This document shows positions 1 through 8,551 of a stretch of DNA of 64,000 nt, piece by piece. The position numbers were made by a program, and so were the translations under genes. The notes below the pieces were generated by a model, which saw only the letters and a list, made by a program, of their open reading frames with translations, searched no databases and was not told the DNA's origin. The stretch covers positions 124,001-188,000 of the forward strand of contig NZ_RDQR01000001.1 of the NCBI RefSeq assembly GCF_003703835.1, given 5' to 3'. Source of the DNA: Auritidibacter ignavus. GTDB taxonomy: Bacteria > Actinomycetota > Actinomycetes > Actinomycetales > Micrococcaceae. Position 1 is the first letter of the stretch. Each line of letters starts with the position of its first letter.

Positions 1-284
1 TCCGTGGGATTACGAATGCCCTTGACCAGCGCATTCGCCCCTTGCTGGCGGCAGACCTCGGCGATCAGCCCGGTCTCCATCGGCACCACCGAGACACCGC
101 TGAGTGATGAGACGGTTTGCTCAATCATGTCCAGACGTTGCTCGAGACTGAACAGGTACTTCTTCTGCGGGTTGGTGGATACCGCAATGACAACCTCGTC
201 GAAGATGAAGGTTGCGCGCGCAATGATCTCGATATGGCCTTTATGGACTGGGTCAAAGGAGCCGGGGCATACTGCACGTTGCAT
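1..284 (-). CDS. coaD: Phosphopantetheine adenylyltransferase, N-terminal part (cut by window edge)
   Basis: The first 94 codons of CoaD, which transfers AMP from ATP to 4'-phosphopantetheine in the penultimate step of coenzyme A synthesis in the cytosol. Translating the minus strand from ATG at 284 gives MQRAVCPGSFDPVHKGHIEI, with the nucleotidyltransferase signature PGSFDPVHKGH near residue 7 and the later LVKGIRNPT segment that binds ATP/pantetheine. The C-terminal half lies left of position 1. It stands back to back with the aminotransferase at 307, leaving only 22 bases between the two start codons, so their promoters must overlap the genes. In related actinobacteria coaD usually follows rsmD directly; here an aminotransferase on the other strand separates them. 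Confidence 0.93.
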   Translation of the reverse strand, partial: MQRAVCPGSFDPVHKGHIEIIARATFIFDEVVIAVSTNPQKKYLFSLEQRLDMIEQTVSSLSGVSVVPMETGLIAEVCRQQGANALVKGIRNPT

Positions 285-306
285 ATCTCGAACTTACTAT
301 GGATCT

Positions 307-1593
307 ATGGACAACGCACAAGACCCAACAGTCATCCCGCAATCCAGCGTCACCGAATTTCCTCCCGGCCCATGGCAAGCCGTAGCTACCGGTGCCGGCT
401 TACTCACCGACGGTGTACCGGCTCCCACGATCTTTGAGGAGATGACCACGGCCGCACGTGAGTATGAGGCGGTCAATCTGGGGCAAGGGTTCCCTGATCA
501 AGACGGACCAGAGTTTATCCGCGCCCGTGCCGGGGAGATCATCGCCGCAGGTAGCGCCACCTACCCCGGGGCTAACCAGTACGCTGCCGGTACCGGGTTT
601 GAGTCATTACGGCAAGCGCTAGCTAACTATTACCGTCGTAGCACCGAGGTGGAGTGGGATCCTGCCTCAAATATTCTGGTGACCACCGGGGCGACGGAAG
701 CTCTGGCCGCTAGCATTCTGGCCTTCGTGAACCCCGGAGACGAAGTCATCACCTTTGAGCCCTCATATGACTCCTACGGCGCCATCATCGGTCTGGCGGG
801 AGCCCGCGATGTTCCGGTTCCCCTGCACGCCCCCGATTTTCAGCCCAGCCCAGAGGCATTAGAACAGGCCATCACCGATGCGACACGGATGGTCATCCTC
901 AATACGCCGCATAACCCGTCAGGTCGCTCAGTCGATGCCGCCACGCTGGCGCAGATCGTGGAGATCTGTGCCCGGCACAATGTGTGGTTGCTCTCCGATG
1001 AGGTCTACGAAACGCTGATGTACACCGGTGAACACCGCTCGGCTGCTATCTACGCCCACGGTGCCCAGGGATACTCCAAAATCATCACCGTGTCGTCTGC
1101 AGGAAAAATGCTCTCGTTGACCGGCTGGAAGGTCGGGTGGCTGTTGGCCGATGCACCGGTGGTCTCCGCTATTCGCGCGGTCAAACAGTTTCTGACGTAT
1201 TCTTCGGGTCCGGCATACCAAATGGCCGTTGCGGAGGCCCTGGATGCTCCGGACCGACTGGATCCCTTCCTCGCATCCCAACGCGCCGAATTTGGTGCCC
1301 AACGCGACCGGTTGGTGACCGCGCTCCGCTCGGCTGGACTGGATCCGGTCGTACCGGATGCCGGCTATTTTGTGGTGGTCGATCTGGCTCCGCTGGGTGT
1401 CACCGATGCAGCCACCGCGGCTCGCGAGCTGGTCAAGGATCCGGGTATTGCTGGCATCCCGGTGTCGTCATTCTGTTCCACCGACAACGCGCTCAAGCGG
1501 TTCGGGTCTTGGATGCGGCTGGCCTTCTGCAAGTCTCCAACGGTGATGGACCAGGCGCTACAGCGGCTCGAACGCCTGCCTGATGGCCGGTGA
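307..1593 (+). CDS. Fold-type I PLP-dependent aminotransferase (class I/II)
   Basis: A 428-residue pyridoxal-phosphate aminotransferase. Visible signatures are LGQGFPDQDGP near the N-terminus, the cofactor-binding NTPHNPSGR, SDEVYE, and the Schiff-base lysine in SSAGKMLSLTGWKVGW, all typical of the kynurenine/methionine aminotransferase and DapC-like branch of class I/II. The donor is not predictable; N-succinyldiaminopimelate, kynurenine, glutamine and methionine are all possible. The open frame runs upstream to base 4, but that part overlaps coaD antisense and is not protein-like; ATG 307 fits family N-termini. The Shine-Dalgarno sequence is weak. It sits on the plus strand between coaD and rsmD, an unusual insertion into an otherwise conserved order. 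Confidence 0.88.
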   Translation: MDNAQDPTVIPQSSVTEFPPGPWQAVATGAGLLTDGVPAPTIFEEMTTAAREYEAVNLGQGFPDQDGPEFIRARAGEIIAAGSATYPGANQYAAGTGFESLRQALANYYRRSTEVEWDPASNILVTTGATEALAASILAFVNPGDEVITFEPSYDSYGAIIGLAGARDVPVPLHAPDFQPSPEALEQAITDATRMVILNTPHNPSGRSVDAATLAQIVEICARHNVWLLSDEVYETLMYTGEHRSAAIYAHGAQGYSKIITVSSAGKMLSLTGWKVGWLLADAPVVSAIRAVKQFLTYSSGPAYQMAVAEALDAPDRLDPFLASQRAEFGAQRDRLVTALRSAGLDPVVPDAGYFVVVDLAPLGVTDAATAARELVKDPGIAGIPVSSFCSTDNALKRFGSWMRLAFCKSPTVMDQALQRLERLPDGR

Positions 1594-1619
1594 CGCGGCG
1601 ATAGTCTGGTGGTCGATCG

Positions 1620-2225
1620 CTAGTCCCGGGGTACTTTTCGCACGTAGAACACCGCCGATTCTCCGTAGGTTCTGGTGTCGATGATCTCGGTGGCGGCCGG
1701 AAAGCGCGGGGGCTGCGAGCGCGCCGACCGTTCCAAGACCAGCAGTCCGTCGACCACCAGGGCCGGAAAGATCAGAGCCAGCACCTGATCGAGCTTCTCG
1801 CCTTCGATCGGGTACGGCGGGTCGGCTAGGGCCAGGTCAAAATCTCCGTGCGCGTTCTTCTCCCCCGCCAGCCGGGTGGCTAGCAAGGGCAAGAATTTTT
1901 CCACGGTGGCCTGACGCACCGTGATGACCTTCCGGGACCCACCCAAGGCCCGGTTGACGGCTTGGGCATTGTCTCGTGCCACGGCGACAGCCTGGCGGTG
2001 GTTGTCAACCGAGATGACCTGTTGGGCTCCCCGGGAGGCAGCTTCGGCACCCAAAGCACCTGAGCCAGCAAACAGGTCCAAGACCCGGGTGTTGTCCAAC
2101 CAACCTTTGGTCTCCAACCAGGAGAACACCGCTTCTTTGGTCCGGGCGGCGCTGGGGCGGGTGTGGTCACCGGCCAGGGTTTTCAGACGCAACCCGCCGG
2201 CGGCCCCGGCGATAATTCGGTTCAC
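1620..2225 (-). CDS. rsmD: 16S rRNA (guanine(966)-N2)-methyltransferase
   Basis: A 201-residue SAM-dependent methyltransferase that modifies guanine 966 of 16S rRNA in the assembling 30S subunit. The N-terminus (NRIIAGAAGGLRLKTL) and TRPSAARTKEAVFSWL are characteristic of RsmD. The SAM-binding LDLFAGSGALGAEAASRG lies around residue 50 and the catalytic ADPPYP (the N-methyltransferase [DN]PPY motif) near residue 135. The length is normal for the family. It lies 26 bases downstream of recG on the same strand, the usual actinobacterial order, and probably shares a transcript with recG and the DAK2 gene. Its end faces the aminotransferase end convergently. Confidence 0.95.
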   Translation of the reverse strand: MNRIIAGAAGGLRLKTLAGDHTRPSAARTKEAVFSWLETKGWLDNTRVLDLFAGSGALGAEAASRGAQQVISVDNHRQAVAVARDNAQAVNRALGGSRKVITVRQATVEKFLPLLATRLAGEKNAHGDFDLALADPPYPIEGEKLDQVLALIFPALVVDGLLVLERSARSQPPRFPAATEIIDTRTYGESAVFYVRKVPRD

Positions 2226-2251
2226 AGGTGGCTCCTCCCCGGTGACGGTGG

Positions 2252-4483
2252 CTAGTTCTTGACCAGGTACGCCGATCCCTCGGCGTGCTCATCATCCCAG
2301 ACGTCTACCGCGTGTGCCAAGGCCGGGTGGTGTTCCAGAGTGGGGTCACGCTCCAGGGTGGGGGCAATCCAGTTGTTAGCGGCCACGATCAAGTCCTCGT
2401 CACGGATCACCCGCAACACGCGCAGGCGAGAGGAGTAGCCGTGTTGGCTTGCTCCAAGGACATCGCCTTCGCCACGTTGTTCGACATCGGCCCGGGCGAT
2501 CTCGAAACCGTCTTGGGTTTCGGCCAGCACCGCGAGCCGATCCAGGGAGGGATGGTGATCCGGCAATCGGGTTGCCAAAAAACACCGGGCGGCAGCGCGA
2601 CCACGTCCCACCCGTCCGCGGAGTTGGTGCAGGGTGGAGAGTCCGAAGGACTCGGCATCAAGGATGGCCATGACCGTGGCGTTGGGAATGTCAACCCCGA
2701 CTTCAATCACGGTAGTCGAGACCAGCACGTCAATCTCCCCGGCGACCAGCTGTTGCATCACCGCTCGCTGGGTGTCGGCGTCCTGTCGGCCGTGCACCAT
2801 ACCGAAGCGCACCTGCTGGCGGTCAAAGACCGAGACCTGCGGAAGCTTGTGCACCATCTCGGTCACACTGGCCGCATGTGCGGGGTCGGCCAGTTCCGTA
2901 CTGGCTGGTTGCTCGGCGGGGTCCGGCGGATCGATTTTGGGGCAGACGATAAAGGCTTGATGTCCGGCAGCGACCTCTTCGGCGATAATTTCCCAGACTC
3001 TGCCAATAATCTGAGGGCCGTGGGCCATCCGTGCCACATGAGTTTCAACCGGTTGCCGGCCCGAGGGTAATCCGTGGAGCAACGTGATGTTCAGATCACC
3101 GAAGACGGTCATCGCCACCGAGCGTGGGATGGGCGTGGCGGTCATGACCAGCATGTGGGCCCCGGGGTGGTCTTCACGCAACGTCTCGCGCTGGTCTACT
3201 CCGAAGCGGTGTTGCTCATCGATGACAATCAGTCCCAGCTCAGCAAAGGAGACCTGGTCAGAAAACAGTGCGTGGGTGCCAATCACGATGCCGGCTTGGC
3301 CGGAGGCGATCTTGAGCAACGCCTGTTTTGTCTGCGCGGTCGTCATCGACCCGGTCAACAGGACAACTTCGGTAGCTGGGCCGGTGTAGGAGCTCAATTG
3401 CCCGGCGGTGGCCAGCGGGCCCAGCGTCGTCGTGATGGATTGATAGTGCTGGGTGGCCAACACCTCGGTTGGGGCCACTAGCACGGCTTGGGCTCCCGAG
3501 TCCACCACCTGGGCCATGGCCCGCAGAGCCACCAGGGTTTTCCCCGAGCCGACTTCGCCTTGGAGCAGACGCGACATGGCGGTGGTGGAGTTCAGCTCGG
3601 CGGCTAGCTGGTCGCCGGCTTCGCGCTGTCCGGCAGTGAGGCTAAACGGCAGGTGCTCATCCAATGCGGTCCGGATTCCGTGCTTACGCACCGGGTAGGC
3701 GGTTGCCGTCCGGTCGGTGCCGTATGCGGTCCGACGTTGGGCCAGCAGGGTTTGGAGGATGACCGCTTCTTGGAGCGCAAACCGGCGACGGGCGCGGTGA
3801 GCCTCGTCGATGGTCTCGGGCCGATGAATCATGGTGTACGCCTCCCCCAGGTGGGGCAGGTTGCCTTGGGTCACCAGCAACTCGGCGGGAACAGGATCTT
3901 CGATGACATCCCAATTGATGGCGTCCAACACCATCTCGATGCAGGTGCGAATCGTCCAGGTCGGTAGCTTGGCCGTGGCGGGATAGACCGGCACCGGGGC
4001 TAAATCGGCGGCGGTGAGGGTCGCGTTGGCGGTGTCCACATCCTCGTAGCCGGTCGACAGGATTGAGAATTCCGGGTTATTCAGGGTCAGCTGGTGGCGG
4101 TACAGGCTGGTTTTGCCGTGGAAGATAGCGTGCGCTCCAGCGCTGAGGCGTTTCAGCGCGTCCCAGCCATTGAAAAATGCCATCGACATCATCGAATCAT
4201 CGGCTTGGTCGGTGACCACCACCTCGACAATGAAGCCTTTGCGCGAGCGCATCTGGCGTTTGGTCACCGACAGGACTTTGGCCACGACGGTGACGTGTTC
4301 CCCGACCGGCAACGAGGAAATGGGGGTCAGTTCACCACGTTCGATCCAGCGGCGCGGAAAGTAATCCAGCAGGGCCCCGGTGGTGGTAATGTTCAGTTCG
4401 GTCGCGATCCGGCCGGCGGTCTGGGGGCCCAGCAGTCGATCCAGTCCCAGGTGGAGCGGGTGGTTAATGCTGGTGGTCGTCAT
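2252..4483 (-). CDS. recG: ATP-dependent DNA helicase RecG
   Basis: A 743-residue superfamily 2 helicase that remodels stalled replication forks and branch-migrates Holliday junctions. The N-terminal wedge/OB-fold region (about residues 1-250, with GEHVTVVAKVLSV) is followed by the helicase core: Walker A GEVGSGKT, the DEQH box IDEQHRFG, MTATPIPRS and the C-terminal motif LHQLRGRVGRG. The length is typical of actinobacterial RecG. The ATG at 4483 lies inside the end of the upstream DAK2 gene, overlapping it by 20 bases, which points to translational coupling; the ribosome site itself is weak. A coding region this conserved is not in doubt. Confidence 0.96.
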   Translation of the reverse strand: MTTTSINHPLHLGLDRLLGPQTAGRIATELNITTTGALLDYFPRRWIERGELTPISSLPVGEHVTVVAKVLSVTKRQMRSRKGFIVEVVVTDQADDSMMSMAFFNGWDALKRLSAGAHAIFHGKTSLYRHQLTLNNPEFSILSTGYEDVDTANATLTAADLAPVPVYPATAKLPTWTIRTCIEMVLDAINWDVIEDPVPAELLVTQGNLPHLGEAYTMIHRPETIDEAHRARRRFALQEAVILQTLLAQRRTAYGTDRTATAYPVRKHGIRTALDEHLPFSLTAGQREAGDQLAAELNSTTAMSRLLQGEVGSGKTLVALRAMAQVVDSGAQAVLVAPTEVLATQHYQSITTTLGPLATAGQLSSYTGPATEVVLLTGSMTTAQTKQALLKIASGQAGIVIGTHALFSDQVSFAELGLIVIDEQHRFGVDQRETLREDHPGAHMLVMTATPIPRSVAMTVFGDLNITLLHGLPSGRQPVETHVARMAHGPQIIGRVWEIIAEEVAAGHQAFIVCPKIDPPDPAEQPASTELADPAHAASVTEMVHKLPQVSVFDRQQVRFGMVHGRQDADTQRAVMQQLVAGEIDVLVSTTVIEVGVDIPNATVMAILDAESFGLSTLHQLRGRVGRGRAAARCFLATRLPDHHPSLDRLAVLAETQDGFEIARADVEQRGEGDVLGASQHGYSSRLRVLRVIRDEDLIVAANNWIAPTLERDPTLEHHPALAHAVDVWDDEHAEGSAYLVKN

Positions 4484-5531
4484 GGGTGTGACAGTGTTCG
4501 TCGTCGATCTCGTGCAGTGCGGTGATGGTGAGGTTTTCGGGCTCTCCCACTCTCCGGATGAGGTCCAGGGCCTGTTCCGATTCTGGGACGTGGACGTGTA
4601 GCCGCCAGCGCACGGTGCCGGCTTGGTCTTCGGACATGGTCATCGGCGACATGATCACCGAGTCGCCGATCTCATCCAGACCAAAGCGCAAGGTCGCTGC
4701 ATCCAGGGGGGTTAGCTCCAGCGAGCACATCACTTCGAAGCCTTCCTCGACGTCCATGTCTTGGTGCACGTGTGGGTATTGCGGGTGGAAACCATTGAGC
4801 GAGTCTAAGATATCGGGGTCGAGGCGCTGGCCTCGCACGGAGGCGCGTAACGCGTCCAGGACCAGTAGCAGTCCCATTCCTCCGGCATCTACCACGTGAG
4901 CTTTGGTGAGTTCATGGAGCTGGTGCTCGGTCTCCACGGCCGATCGCCAGGCTGCCTCAACCACGCTGTTGACCACGACTTCCAGGGTTTTGCGAGAATG
5001 CCGGCGGTCCTCTTCGGCATAGTTCAGTTCCTGCAGACCGGTCTGTGCGGCCTGGGTGGCGGCCTCGAGGACCGAGAGCATGGTGCCTTCTTGAGGGTCT
5101 GATAACGCGGCCCACGCAGCGGTGCGGGCTCGTTGGAGGCCGGCAAGGAATAACGGTGCGCTCAGTCGGCTGGCACCGTCCAGAGGTGGGGCCATCGCAT
5201 TGATAATCACCGCAATCAGCGTGCCAGAATTGCCGTGGGCATGATCCAAGGCGGCCCGTCCGGCCACGCCCAGGCAGTCACCGACGGTCATGGTGGCTTG
5301 CTGGTCGTCGCTGAGGCTTTCCACATGGGCCATCAACGCTACCCGGGAGGCGGAGATGGTGGCATACATATTGGAGCCGGTATCCCCATCGGCGACGGGA
5401 AAAATATTAATGGCGTTCAGCCGATCACTGGCGTTACCCAGGGCTGATTCAGAGAGTTTGAGCCAGCGCAATACGTCACGGATGGCATGAGACGTCGTCT
5501 GCACCTGCGTGGTGAAACTCTCTGTGCTCAT
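4464..5531 (-). CDS. DAK2 (DhaL) domain protein, FakA/YloV-like kinase
   Basis: A protein of about 355 residues whose N-terminal half is a DhaL/DAK2 nucleotide-binding domain: NAINIFPVADGDTGSNMYAT (metal-binding aspartates), AALDHAHGNSGT and HVVDAGGMGLLL are the family landmarks. Such proteins resemble FakA, the ATP-binding subunit that phosphorylates acyl groups held by FakB proteins, though the actinobacterial version is not well characterised and no fakB is nearby. The C-terminus ends in a His/Asp-rich tail (DDEHCHTHDDHQH), possibly metal-binding. Start chosen at ATG 5531 (MSTESFTTQV); an in-frame ATG at 5576 with GGAGAAAG upstream is an alternative. The position before recG is conserved in actinobacteria; the usual upstream rpmB is absent here. 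Confidence 0.85.
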   Translation of the reverse strand: MSTESFTTQVQTTSHAIRDVLRWLKLSESALGNASDRLNAINIFPVADGDTGSNMYATISASRVALMAHVESLSDDQQATMTVGDCLGVAGRAALDHAHGNSGTLIAVIINAMAPPLDGASRLSAPLFLAGLQRARTAAWAALSDPQEGTMLSVLEAATQAAQTGLQELNYAEEDRRHSRKTLEVVVNSVVEAAWRSAVETEHQLHELTKAHVVDAGGMGLLLVLDALRASVRGQRLDPDILDSLNGFHPQYPHVHQDMDVEEGFEVMCSLELTPLDAATLRFGLDEIGDSVIMSPMTMSEDQAGTVRWRLHVHVPESEQALDLIRRVGEPENLTITALHEIDDEHCHTHDDHQH

Positions 5532-5695
5532 GCCCTGATTCCGTTCGTGGTGACAACATCGCTCAGCGCTGGTCATCGGCCCGGTCTTTCTCCGGCGATT
5601 CCATGCGTCTTTACCCTATCGATTCATGGGCCTAATTGCTATGCGAACACTCAATATTGGCTGGAATGGTCCACTCGTGGCATACGCTGGAGATT

Positions 5696-6223
5696 ATGTT
5701 TGGTCATGATCATCACCTGCGACATCGCGTTGCGATGTGGGGCTTGCTCGCCGGTGCGCTGAGCGTTGTTGCTACCGGGTGCAGTGCCACGGTGGCCGGT
5801 ATTGAGGTGGCCGAGGATGCCACCAACCCGGAATGCGCTGAAGCCATGGTGGCGCTGCCCGATGAAGTTGCCGGCCAGGAACGTCGTCGGACTGACTCCC
5901 AATCAACTGCCGCCTGGGGAGACCCCGCCACTGTGATCTTTCGGTGTGGTGTGCCGGTCCCCGGCCCCACCACCGAACATTGTGTGGAAGCCAACGGCGT
6001 CGATTGGATTACCCAAGAAGAAGACCAAGCCTGGCGTCTGACCACCTACGGGCGGGACCCGGCCATGGAGGTAGTCTTCACCGCCGATGCGGTGGCCTCC
6101 TCCTCGGTCATGGTGGACCTGGCCGATGCGGTCTCACGCGTTGAGTCCTTCGGGCAATGCACCACCTCGGATGTGGAGACCGTGGAACCAATACCCGAGA
6201 CCAGCCCGCTGGAACAGCAGTAA
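5696..6223 (+). CDS. DUF3515 family lipoprotein
   Basis: A predicted secreted lipoprotein of 175 residues. From ATG 5696 (preceded by GGAG) the protein has a basic start, a hydrophobic stretch and a lipobox SVVATGC with the lipidated cysteine at residue 29. The rest matches the actinobacterial DUF3515 pattern: a short conserved domain with paired cysteines (IFRCGVPVPGP, ...EHCVEANGVDW) and WRLTTYGRDPAMEVVF. The function of the family is unknown. It normally lies next to ddl and thiL in Micrococcales; here it sits convergent with ddl while thiL is about 8 kb away, so the block has been rearranged. Confidence 0.82.
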   Translation: MFGHDHHLRHRVAMWGLLAGALSVVATGCSATVAGIEVAEDATNPECAEAMVALPDEVAGQERRRTDSQSTAAWGDPATVIFRCGVPVPGPTTEHCVEANGVDWITQEEDQAWRLTTYGRDPAMEVVFTADAVASSSVMVDLADAVSRVESFGQCTTSDVETVEPIPETSPLEQQ

Positions 6224-6281
6224 CCAGTAGCGGCCACCAGTGCCGACGGTGTTCGTCCCCTTCCTGCCTAGCCCTGCGCCG

Positions 6282-7487
6282 TCAGTGACCGCGGCGTCCA
6301 AGGTTCAGGCCGTGGGTGATCAGGTGCTCGATCAGGCTGGAGTAGTTCACTCCCGAGTGTTCCCACATTTGCGGATACATCGAGATGGGAGTGAAACCGG
6401 GCATGGTGTTGATCTCGTTGATCACAAAGTGCCCGTCGTGGGTGTAGAAGAAATCCACCCGGGAGAGCCCGCGGGCATCGACGGCATCAAAACCGCGCAC
6501 CGCAAGCTGACGGATCTCGCGGATAGCCTCATCGCTGAGGTCGGCCGGACACTGCAGTTGCGCGGCGGATTGGTCTTGGTATTTGGCGGAGAAATCATAA
6601 AACGGCAGGTGTTCGTCATCGCCCACCACTGAGATTTCGCCGGGATAGGAGGCAATTGATCCTTTGTCTGGCCCCAGATCCAGCACCGCGCATTCGATTT
6701 CGCGACCGTCGATGCCAACCTCGACCAGTACCTTGGTGTCAAAGGTGCGAGCCTGTTGGATTGCTGGTTCCAGCTGCTCGGGTGCGTCCACGCGGGAAAT
6801 CCCCAGCGAGGAACCACCGCGGGCGGGTTTGACGAATACCGGTAGCGGGAGCCGACCCACTCGTTGTAGCACCGCCTCACGCTCGGTCTGCCATTGGCGT
6901 TCGGTGATAGTGACCCAGTCACCGACGTCCAACCCGGCATGAACGAAGGCAATCTTCATGAAGTGCTTATCCATACCCACCGCCGAAGACAACACGCCGG
7001 TACCGACATAGGGCACCCCGACAGTCTCACAGTAGCCCTGCAGGCTACCGTCCTCTCCCCCGGGTCCGTGCAACAGCGGGAAGACAATATCGACGTGTTC
7101 CAGCACCTCGCCGTCGTCGTTGCGCAAGGTAACCGGATCCCCGGCCACCAGGTGCACCGGCTGATCGGGTTCGGGCACCCGAGGCAACCGGGAGCCCAGG
7201 GCCGATTGGCCGGCAGAGGTCTCATCGCTGTCGTCGTTGACTAATGTCCCCACACTCCAGGGGGCACCGTGCTGGTGGGCGGTCCCTAGTCGATTCCAGT
7301 AGCCCTGGGAGGTGATCCCGACCGGGATGGGGCGGAACTTCTGCGGATCCATAGCATTGAGCACCCCGACTGCAGAAACGATGGAGACCGGATGTTCTGG
7401 TGAAATACCACCAAAGAGCACCAGCACGTTGAGGGGTTGTTCCCCGGTGGAATACTGTGCGGTGTCGACAGGCAGTGGTGTGCTCAT
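6282..7487 (-). CDS. ddl: D-alanine--D-alanine ligase
   Basis: A 401-residue ATP-grasp ligase that joins two D-alanines for the peptidoglycan stem peptide in the cytosol. Landmarks are VLVLFGGISPEHPVSIVSA at the N-terminus (SPEHxVS), PLLHGPGGEDGSLQGYCE, the ATP-grasp segment FVKPARGGSSLGISRV, and the metal-binding end FVINEINTMPGFTPIS. Slightly longer than E. coli Ddl, as usual for actinobacteria. The start ATG overlaps the gpsA stop as ATGA, so the two are translationally coupled in a murA-plsC-gpsA-ddl operon. Confidence 0.96.
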   Translation of the reverse strand: MSTPLPVDTAQYSTGEQPLNVLVLFGGISPEHPVSIVSAVGVLNAMDPQKFRPIPVGITSQGYWNRLGTAHQHGAPWSVGTLVNDDSDETSAGQSALGSRLPRVPEPDQPVHLVAGDPVTLRNDDGEVLEHVDIVFPLLHGPGGEDGSLQGYCETVGVPYVGTGVLSSAVGMDKHFMKIAFVHAGLDVGDWVTITERQWQTEREAVLQRVGRLPLPVFVKPARGGSSLGISRVDAPEQLEPAIQQARTFDTKVLVEVGIDGREIECAVLDLGPDKGSIASYPGEISVVGDDEHLPFYDFSAKYQDQSAAQLQCPADLSDEAIREIRQLAVRGFDAVDARGLSRVDFFYTHDGHFVINEINTMPGFTPISMYPQMWEHSGVNYSSLIEHLITHGLNLGRRGH

Positions 7488-8551
7488 AACCGCGCCTCCG
7501 GTTTCAAATCTCGTCCCAGCAGTAATGTTGAAATATCGGAAATGCTGATCTGGCCGTTGACCACAGCGTTCATCGCCTCAGAAATCGGCATTTCCACCCC
7601 GGCTGAGTGGGCCAGGGCCACCACCGCAGACACGGATTTCACCGATTCGGCGGTTTGCTCCATCCGGTCGATGACTTCTTGGGTCGACAGCCCTTGCCCG
7701 TAGAGTCGTCCGGCGGTGCGGTTGCGGGACAACGGTGAGGCACAGGTGGCCACCAGGTCACCGAGCCCGGCCAGTCCGGCCAGGGTATCGGGGTTGCCCC
7801 CTACGGCAGTGGCCAGGCGGGTGGTTTCGGTCAGTCCGCGCGTAATAATGGATGCTTTGGAGTTATCTCCCAGCCCCTGGCCATCGCAGAGCCCCACCGC
7901 CAGGGCGATAATATTTTTGACCACGCCACCAATTTCGACACCGGTGACGTCAGTATTGCGATAGGGCCGGAAGTATTTGGAATTACACAACGCCACCACC
8001 CAGTCGGCGACCGATTCTTCACGACAGGCCACCACGGTGGCGGTGGGTTCTTCATGGGCGATTTCCATAGCCAGGTTCGGGCCGGAGACCACGACAAAGC
8101 GTTCGGGTCCAAGCTGTAGTTCGGACTGACACAGTTCCCACATCGACGATTGGCTATCCCGTTCCAGGCCCTTGACCAAAGAGACGATCACGGTCTCGGA
8201 CCCGATGTTCTCGGTGAGGTCAGAAAGCACACCGCGCACCTGCTGCGCCGGAACAGCTAGGACCACCAGGTCGGCGGTCCTGACTGCCTCGACGGCGTCG
8301 GTGGTGGCGGTAATGGATGCAGGAAGCACAATATCGGAGAGGTATTGGCTATTGCGGTGGGAGAGGTTGATATCGTCGGCGACTTCCTGACGACGCGCCC
8401 AGAGCCGGACGGTAACCTCTTCACCCCGCTCTTCGGCAGCATCGGCGAGAACTTTCGCAAAGGTTGTCCCCCACGAGCCTGAGCCCAAAATGGCAACCGT
8501 GACTGCCTGGGTGGACCGAAGGGGGTGCAAACGTGCGGTATCAGCCGTCAT
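7484..8551 (-). CDS. gpsA: NAD(P)-dependent glycerol-3-phosphate dehydrogenase
   Basis: A 355-residue enzyme reducing dihydroxyacetone phosphate to sn-glycerol-3-phosphate for phospholipid synthesis. It shows the Rossmann motif VAILGSGSWGTTFAKVLAD, VSLVKGLERD, and GVEIGGVVKNIIALAVGLCDGQGLGDNSKA around the catalytic lysine, then GLTETTRLA and GLAGLGDLVATC. I chose ATG 8551 (MTADTARLHP), preceded by AAAGG; an in-frame extension to 8638 lies inside plsC and is unlikely. It overlaps the plsC end by 11 bases and the ddl start by 4, indicating one tightly coupled transcript. Acting next to PlsC, it supplies the acyltransferase pathway. Confidence 0.95.
   Translation of the reverse strand: MTADTARLHPLRSTQAVTVAILGSGSWGTTFAKVLADAAEERGEEVTVRLWARRQEVADDINLSHRNSQYLSDIVLPASITATTDAVEAVRTADLVVLAVPAQQVRGVLSDLTENIGSETVIVSLVKGLERDSQSSMWELCQSELQLGPERFVVVSGPNLAMEIAHEEPTATVVACREESVADWVVALCNSKYFRPYRNTDVTGVEIGGVVKNIIALAVGLCDGQGLGDNSKASIITRGLTETTRLATAVGGNPDTLAGLAGLGDLVATCASPLSRNRTAGRLYGQGLSTQEVIDRMEQTAESVKSVSAVVALAHSAGVEMPISEAMNAVVNGQISISDISTLLLGRDLKPEARL

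Noticed and set aside
4-306. Upstream extension of the aminotransferase frame
   Set aside because: It overlaps coaD antisense and shows no similarity to aminotransferase N-termini; ATG 307 fits better.
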